From positions 380,914-444,913 of the forward strand of contig ML976681.1 in NCBI GenBank assembly GCA_010015655.1: a DNA stretch of 64,000 nucleotides, written 5' to 3'. The notes below the pieces were generated by a model, which did no database searches, was not told the origin of the DNA, and saw nothing but the letters and a program-made list of their open reading frames with translations. A program made the position numbers and the translations under genes. Positions 57,638 through 64,000 of the stretch are shown in pieces. Numbering within the stretch: the first letter of the stretch is position 1; every line of letters begins with the position of its first letter. Origin of the DNA: Bimuria novae-zelandiae CBS 107.79. Taxonomy: Eukaryota; Ascomycota; Dothideomycetes; Pleosporales; Didymosphaeriaceae.

Positions 57638-57720
57638 AGCCACGAAGAGCACCTTCATGGAGCTGTGACTAAAACAACATCATGGGCTGTGTATGTGAGG
57701 ACATCCTAGGGAAATATACA

Positions 57721-58642
57721 CGCACGCACAAAATGCTAGGTAGCGACAATGTAGCCAAAAAATCGCCACTTTCAACGTCCAGTACTTCAAAACACATGCG
57801 TACCTACTCTTACACCTCGATCGCACCATCAACGAGCTAGAGAGAACACAAGTTCAGAAGATCCAACGCTCTCTAGCGCGAACATTTCTTCCACGGGGAA
57901 CACTAAGACCTATTGTTTCAAAACCCATCGTCTATTCATGAGGGTCATTAGACTATTCAAGTACAAGATGTCCGCCCACACAGTCCCTATAGCATCTTCT
58001 CCATGCTAGAGAACATTCCCTTTCTGTCTCTCCAATATACCTTTTTGCAGAGTACCCTCGTGCGCACACATAAGCCTAGCACTATCATTCCCTTTGTCCC
58101 ATTCCAAGTTGCGGTCGCCATCTCACATTGATGCCCTTTTAGTACCGAAAGTGGCCGCAGGATACACAATTACTCCACCCAACGCTTCATCTTGTTGTGG
58201 CCGCAGAAGGAAGGGAAAAGCCCCGCGCCCTATCCTCTTGCTTAACGAGCCGTCGCGCCTTCCCTTCTTCGACCACGGCTAACTATCTCTGGAAGGAGAC
58301 TGAGCGCTCGTGAAAAGTCACTGAGAAAGCCGGTATGACACCAAGGAAATATGCGTGACCGCAGCGAGCATCTGAAGTTGGGTCATCGTGTTTCCGGCAG
58401 TCGGATGGCCGGCTTGGTAACCTCAGCGACCACAGACGAGAACTCGATGTCCAGTATCTCTCCTCAAGTGATCCTGACTGTTTTCCAATCGTCGATGGAG
58501 TACGCCCTTCTGGCAGGTGGAAAAGTAGTTTCTGGCCCGTAATATCTCGGGCAGTGCAACACCTCCACCCGCGCTTAATCGTGACAAGCACCCCCTGGTC
58601 ATCACTTCAGAACTCGACAACGCGTCAAGACTCAACACAGCC
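57721..58642. other. Gene-free stretch downstream of the module array
   Basis: Only short frames on both strands. It includes the 3' flank of the fungal_trans regulator gene that ends at 58643. No further TATA module was recognised. Confidence 0.45.
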
Positions 58643-61063
58643 TCAAGGCGACTTCTTCTCCCCCCAAACAATCGACTCCATCAGCGCATACGGCGACGAA
58701 TCCAGCTCCAACCCCAACAATGGAGACTGCGTCAACGAGCCATCCCCATTAAGCACGCCGTTAATTTCATCTACATTAAACTGCGTAATCGAAGGCGACG
58801 ACTGCGAGCCGGACTCACTCGTCTTCCGCTGCGCAGCAGGGATACTCAGCAATCGCTGGAGCGCGAGCACCGAGCGCGTTATCGGCGCCGATAACTCCGC
58901 TGGATCGACGCTGGCGGTGACATCGCCGAGGACCTGAACGAGGTTCGTGAGGAGTGAGCGTGCTCTTTCGTTGCGATTATGCTCCCCGAGGATACCGAGG
59001 AGGAGGGCGGTGCTGATGGAGCGGTGGACCGACGCCCACGAGCGGGTCGCGAAGGGCGTCATATTCTGCAGCCCGAGGAACGCCTCGACGGTGTTGGTGA
59101 GACTGTCGATGCACACCTTGCGCAGGGTCTTGGAAAGGTCGCTGCCCGCCGTGCTAGGGCTGATCGCAGGTCGACAGAGCTCAGATGTGACGTATGAGAT
59201 GTGCAAGTATAGCGCCCAGTGTTCGAGCTGGTCCCTCATGGAGCGGCATCTTCTAGAGTCTTTTAAATAATCTGCCGCATCTACCATGATCTCTTGCAGC
59301 TCGTTCCGGTGTTCGGTGATGCGCACGAGTGCTTCCTGGGAGTTTTGCGGACGTTGCCGCTCGCGTACGATGTCTAGACCGACTTTGCAGAGACGGTACA
59401 TGCTCTCCATGTAGGTCCTTGTACCTGGAGCGGTATGCGGGCTCAAGGGTATGGTGTGATCGATGGTGGTGGTCGATGAAGCACGGTCATACGAGATGGA
59501 GAGCAATGAGTCCTGCCACAACAATGCCCACCAGACTCTGCTCCGAGCCATTCGAACAGGCAATGGCGTAGAGAGAGGGCACATTCGATGTAAACCGAGT
59601 GTTTGCGACAATCGCACAGTGAGTCCCATTAAGCTCCAGGAAACGCCGGCATTCATATTGTTGGATATAACGTTTCCGAGGATCAGCAGCGTTTGGATGT
59701 TTTCCAACGTGGCATGGGAGAGAAAGTTGGTAAAGCGGAGACATTCGAAGCTGCAGCAGATGTACACCTGTGAAGTCAACTCACGCTCTTTCCTGCTCAG
59801 GGTTGAACACTGGCAGCCTGACGCGAGAATAGCGAATATCAGACCAATCCAGTGGAAGTCCTTGCCGTATATCTGCTCATCAGTGATACCCGCGGTTCCT
59901 TGGGTGCTCGCCCGGTTGATCAAGAAGAGCAACAAATCCGACTCTATGCCTTCGACGTCGGCAACGGCTGGATAGACGACGTGTGCCGTCTCTCGATAGC
60001 ATCGGAAAAAGCTAAGACATTCGGTGTCGTTCGGGAGTGCGTTCGCGAGTTCCTGGGCTCTTTGCATCGAGGCATGAGGTAAACCCCACAAATCGACAAA
60101 AGGGTAGGTGGCCGTTTCGTTGTCCAGACCAAAGATAGGCAGTATGCTCTTCTTGCCCAACACGTCCTGTATACCCGGGAACTGGCTATCGCCCTTGCCC
60201 AGAGCCATGACAAGCGCAGGTACAGAGCTCGGGCCAACATGTACCGTTTGTCCGGTGAAGTCGTTGTACGTATGGATTCCTTGCGTCCTGACATGGCTCG
60301 TCTCGCTGTCGATGGGCGCAGTGGCCGCAAGGGGAGTGTTGCCCGCCGTCGCGGGCGAGTATCCGTTTGTAGGCGCGTTCGGTGACACCTCTGAGACGCT
60401 CGCAACCGAGTTCTTAAGATCGGCCAGCGAATTTTCCGCTGTCTGCAACTTTGCGCATATTCGTTCCCAGTCCTACTGCAGTCAGCCGTGTGCCCATGTT
60501 GCCGTAGCCCGCTCAGCGCACCTCTCGCGGAAGCGTGACAGTCCCGCCGTGAACATGCACCATTCCGTTCGAGAAGTCGTTCCCGTTCTGATTGATGCCC
60601 ATGCTCAGGCGCTTTGCTGGTGGATGCGACTCGCTGGGAGGGTGGTAGGTGCATAATTCCGGGTGCTCGCGAACGACACATGTTTTACACGGGACTGACT
60701 GATCGCATTTGACTTTGCGCTGGCGGCATGGATAGCAAGCCTGTAGAGAAGTTAACCCGAATTCTAAGACTCGTCCATAGTCGCATTGGTAGTTGTGCTA
60801 GTCCATCAATTCAGCGCTTTAACATAGCGCAATGCTGCAGCGGCAATCTGCCTGCAGCCTCGCATTACGCTTTGCAACAGCCCGATAGACTCCACAAACA
60901 CTAAACAATTCCCTATTCCATCTCTTTCACCCATCTTGCGTACCTTATACTCGCGCGCCTTCCGCTTCCTCCTCAGAATATCGTCGATGTCGGAGCGCTG
61001 TGGCACATCCTGGCCGTAGCCGCCGGGCGCGTGCGCCTGCTGCTTCGGTTCGCCGTCGTCCAT
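58643..61063 (-). CDS. Zn2Cys6 transcription factor with fungal_trans domain
   Basis: Exons 61063-60944, 60740-60522 and 60472-58643; 722 residues. Exon 1 (MDDGEPKQQAHAPGGYGQDV to RRKRKAREYK) joins across a 203-bp intron to ACYPCRQRKVKCDQSVPCKT, a complete Zn2Cys6 domain (about residues 42-70). A short linker and a coiled-coil DWERICAKLQTAENSLADLK follow. The middle regulatory domain is typical of fungal_trans: FFRCYRETAHVVYP, GVSWSLMGLTVRLSQTLGLH and RVWWALLWQDSLLSISYDRA. The reading frame closes without stops. Target genes are unknown; the adjacent MFS gene on the same strand could be one, by position only. The first intron was recognised because the tail of the small upstream open frame is the usual basic lead-in to the zinc domain. 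Confidence 0.9.
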
Positions 61064-61733
61064 GTTCGCAACGCGAGGACCATCGACCGGTTTCGATGAC
61101 TGTGTCGGTTGGAGCAGAGTCGCTGTGTTCGTTTTGGCGCACCACTTGGAGGTCGTGGATCATCGGGTGGGGCGGCGAAGCAAGGGCAGGGGTCTGGGTC
61201 TTGGCTTTCCAGAGCGATGATGAATGGCTGCCGTGTGTGACTAACATCTGCTAATCATCCTTCCCCGCTCCGTTTGTGGCCGTTGTTTATCTAGAAGCGT
61301 CTTTTCGAGTCTGGGGTTCTTGGGGGATGTCTTCAGCATGGTGCTTCATAATACTGGATGCTAACGACCCCTTGCCATCGCAACACAGGCTCTGAATTTA
61401 AGACAAAGTGTTGTTATGACGGGATACGCATCTTGGAAGCATGACCATGACGAAGCACTTCGTTGCGGCGCTGACAAACAAGACTGGAGATCCTACGGCG
61501 GTCACGGTGAATCACAAGCGAACAACACGTAACAATGGTATAGAATCGAGGTATCATTTTTCGTCATAATAAATGAAAAAGAATCTGAAATTAAGTCGCC
61601 ATGCAAGCAAGTATCCGCTAATATAACGCCAAATCCAAATGCACCGGCAGATTGTCCGCCTAATACTAACGCGCATACACTCGAGTGCAGGCGTCGTAAC
61701 CCATTCATGTAGACTCCCTCCACTACAACCGCT
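61064..61733. other. Intergenic stretch
   Basis: Promoter space of the regulator (5' side) and 3' flank of the MFS gene. A 100-codon minus-strand frame that overlaps exon 1 in another phase is taken as a shadow. Confidence 0.45.
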
Positions 61734-63656
61734 CTACGCCTCAGTAGCTTCCATAGCCTCCTTTTTCATCCCAGCTTCATTTTCCTCGTCCCCGCTGTAT
61801 GCAAAATGCGAATGCCTCCGGATCCTCGCACCGTAGAAGTAAAACACAAACGGAATCGCACAGCAAGCCAAGCCAATGAAAGCCAACAGCGTGCTAGCCC
61901 ACTGATAGTTCAATCGATCATACATCTGGTTCGTAAACAAGACGACGGCCGCGCCCCAAAATGAGCGGAGAAACGTCTTCGCCGCGAGCGCAGACGCCGC
62001 CTGGTGCTGGTACGAGTCCACGAGGTAATTATTCGCCGCGTTGTACAGGAAGATAAAGCCAAAGCCAACAGGGAAGCCACCGAGAGCGGGACCGCTCCAG
62101 TGAAGATTCGGGTAGGACGTCCAAGCGAAAATGAACAGGCCGATGGGGATGAACCAGCAGCTGATCATCATGGGGATGAGACGCACTTCGGCCGGGGGCT
62201 TGCCGTTGTGTTTGGCGACTAGGGTGAGGTAGTGCTTGTTAACGAAGGGGGCACAGCAGGCGCTGAGAACGACGCCTACGGCAATGGGGATGAACATCAG
62301 GCCAGTGGTGCCGGCGCTGTAGCCCTTGCCTTTCTGGTAGATGATTGGGTATCTGCGGAGAGCGTCAGCGAGTGTTACAGTGGATGGTCCGAGGCGCGGA
62401 AAGACTCCGAATATGCCGTCGATCGGTGTGGATTGTGTCCCCCGGCGGAAACGATGTCCTGAAGAGGAAAGTTGTAGAAGACTTACGCAACGAAGAACAT
62501 GTATAAGAGCCCGTATAGAACAGACATATAAACCGAGATGAAGAAGACGATGGGCTCTAGGAAGAGCAGTTGGAACGGCCGGAGCAAGAAGGTGCGAAGG
62601 CGCTGTGCGAGAGGCGCTCTGGAGATGTCCTCTTCAGTGACATATTTGTCGTTGCCAGTCTCTTTCCTAAGCTTCTTTGCTCGTCTGGCAAGCAGCGTCG
62701 GTGTATAGGTCTCGGGGACGGTGAACGAGATGAGGACCCAAACTATGCCGGAGAGGATCAGTTGGATCCAATACAGCCAGCGCCATCCGGCCGCATCTGA
62801 GAGGAAGCCACCGACCAGCGGCCCAATGGCAGGGCCGATGAAAGGTGCAGCGGAAAAGGCAGCCTAGGAGAAACTCGAATCAGTATATCACGGTCGTAAG
62901 TTTGGTATCGCGCCTCCTGGGTTTGCTTACCATGGGCACACCACGTTCCTCATTTTTCCAAAGATCCGCCAACGTACCACCAACGAGGGTCATCGGCGCA
63001 CTGAAAGCGATACCAGCGATGGCTCGTGTGACCAACAAAGTCGTAATGTTCTTCGCGACCGCTCCGGGGATAGTAAAGATAACCGCCGCAAACAACGTAG
63101 TCGTGTACATGATCCTGCGTCCTACGATCTCAGAAAGTGGCGCGAATACCATGGGCCCAATGCCGAAGCCCATGACGAACAGCGTAATCGTGAGCAATGC
63201 CACCTCTTGACTGACATGAAACTCCTCAGCTACGCCCTCGATATCCGCTGTAATAACCGCAGAGTTCAATGCCACGACGAAACAAGTGATAGCCACGCAC
63301 ATGGTACACCACCACTTGTACACCTTGCTCCAGTTCTTAGGGTTCTCGGGGTCGTCGACCTTCCATGTGATGAGCTCGTAGCGTTCGATGCGTCCGGTGG
63401 CATTCGAGCGAATTTCGCGAAGCATGTGACCATCGACGGTCTCGGTCGTGTACTCCTGGAGTGCGGCATCGGGGCCAAGCGTTCGACTGGGAAGATTGAT
63501 GAGATCGGCACCGTCAATTGCTGTGTCGTCCCGGCCGGTGGTGATGGAACGATATAGAGGCTTCGGTTCCTCCGCGACATGTGTCTCTTCTGAACTCGAG
63601 TCGGATTCATTGTGCGGTTGACGAGCGACTGCGAAGTCTTTTCTGTTGTCCGCCAT
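61734..63656 (-). CDS. MFS transporter, DHA1 drug/polyamine:H+ antiporter type
   Basis: Exons 63656-62931, 62863-62487 and 62352-61734; 573 residues. A cytosolic N-terminus of about 125 residues ends with [16 protein letters not shown], the usual entry into helix 1 of this class. Twelve membrane spans can be traced. Signature motifs include the motif-A-like [12 protein letters not shown] after helix 2, [14 protein letters not shown] and the helix-5 region [20 protein letters not shown] (antiporter motif C, G-P-x-x-G-P). Helices 7-12 follow with [20 protein letters not shown]. Such proteins export drugs, toxins or polyamines with proton exchange; the substrate cannot be read from sequence. It lies beside the Zn2Cys6 gene on the same strand, a common regulator-transporter pairing. 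Confidence 0.94.
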
Positions 63657-64000
63657 GATTGTGTGCCAGGCCAAGGACAAGTAATGGTAGAAGACGTGGA
63701 ATCTGGATCAAGACCAGTGATGTTTAGAAGTATATCTGTCGAAATGACGATAAGATACGTTATAGGCTATCTTTAACAATTATTGGGATGACGTCTGGTG
63801 TACGTTTGAGGGCGAGGTCTCCTGCGTATCGATGCCTCTTCTTCCCAGCGACGGGAGGCCCTCCCATATAAACATTTCCCATCTCCACCGTACCTCGTGC
63901 GAGCCCCTAGGACAAGCTTTTGTGACCCAAAAAATATGCGACTCGCTGAGAACCGTGGCCCGGAGTTGGCTCGGGGAATGCCAAACGCTGAGGGCATCGT
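63657..64000. other. Upstream flank of the MFS gene to window end
   Basis: No gene is supported. A 74-codon minus-strand frame at 63773-63997 is rich in Arg and Gly and lacks family features. Confidence 0.4.

Larger units (their letters stand above)
55640..57720 (+). repeat. Array of seven TATA-box modules without genes
   Basis: Seven strong TATA boxes on the plus strand start at 55688, 56003, 56305, 56598, 56884, 57247 and 57577, spaced about 285-365 bp. In most units a short GTGATG...CATCA-type dyad lies about 30-35 bp upstream, a pyrimidine-rich stretch with CTTC(A/G)CAC follows, and CACTAAAA or a variant lies about 55 bp downstream. Sequences between the modules have diverged and contain no conserved reading frame. 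No plus-strand gene lies downstream before the window end. The layout suggests repeated core promoters of unknown transcripts. It may be a cluster of non-coding RNA genes or relics of a tandem small-gene family. Confidence 0.65.

Noticed and set aside
55640..57720. C/D-box snoRNA cluster as explanation of the TATA array
   Set aside because: GTGATGA resembles a C box, but no CTGA D box lies at a fitting distance and the boxes sit upstream of the TATA elements.

Overview
This window is filamentous ascomycete (fungal) DNA, most likely from a dothideomycete. The genes carry short introns of 44-150 bp with GT-AG (rarely GC-AG) borders. The transposons show the C-to-T decay of repeat-induced point mutation (RIP). 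The RNA polymerase I gene holds two look-alike introns of the introner-like type known from Dothideomycetes. Exon borders below were worked out by eye from reading frame, splice signals and family conservation. No database search was possible.

Layout. 0-6.1 kb: the 3' end of a hAT transposon, then a Zn2Cys6 regulator gene broken by a frameshift and by a 3,023-bp RIP-degraded hAT copy with 8-bp target duplications. 6.6-17.1 kb: housekeeping genes: Ace2/Swi5-type C2H2 factor, ubiquitin-S27a fusion, DNA primase small subunit, a DUF1917 protein and allantoinase. 17.6-21.7 kb: two tandem paralogous one-pass surface proteins, each with an in-frame stop, and a small membrane protein. 22.8-24.5 kb: a decayed Tc1/mariner element. 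26.4-27.3 kb: an alpha/beta-hydrolase relic lacking catalytic residues. 28-37.8 kb: PRP3, RNA polymerase I largest subunit (divergent pair) and a VPS62-like gene. 40.4-41.5 kb: an atypical NAD(P)-binding protein. 43.6-53.4 kb: proteasome subunit Rpn6 divergent from a 2,310-residue repeat/coiled-coil protein, then a small acidic protein. 54.5-55.4 kb: a secreted GH131-type glycoside hydrolase. 55.6-57.7 kb: an unexplained gene-free array of seven TATA-box modules. 58.6-63.7 kb: a Zn2Cys6/fungal_trans regulator and a DHA1-type MFS transporter.

The housekeeping genes serve replication (primase), ribosome supply (Pol I, S27a), splicing (Prp3), protein turnover (Rpn6, ubiquitin) and cell separation (Ace2). 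The accessory stretches between them hold transposons, decaying surface-protein and regulator genes, and long gene-free DNA. The most unusual features are the TATA-module array at 55.6-57.7 kb, the introner-like pair in the Pol I gene (one copy with a non-AG 3' border), the clean hAT insertion in the regulator gene, and the tandem surface-protein pair.
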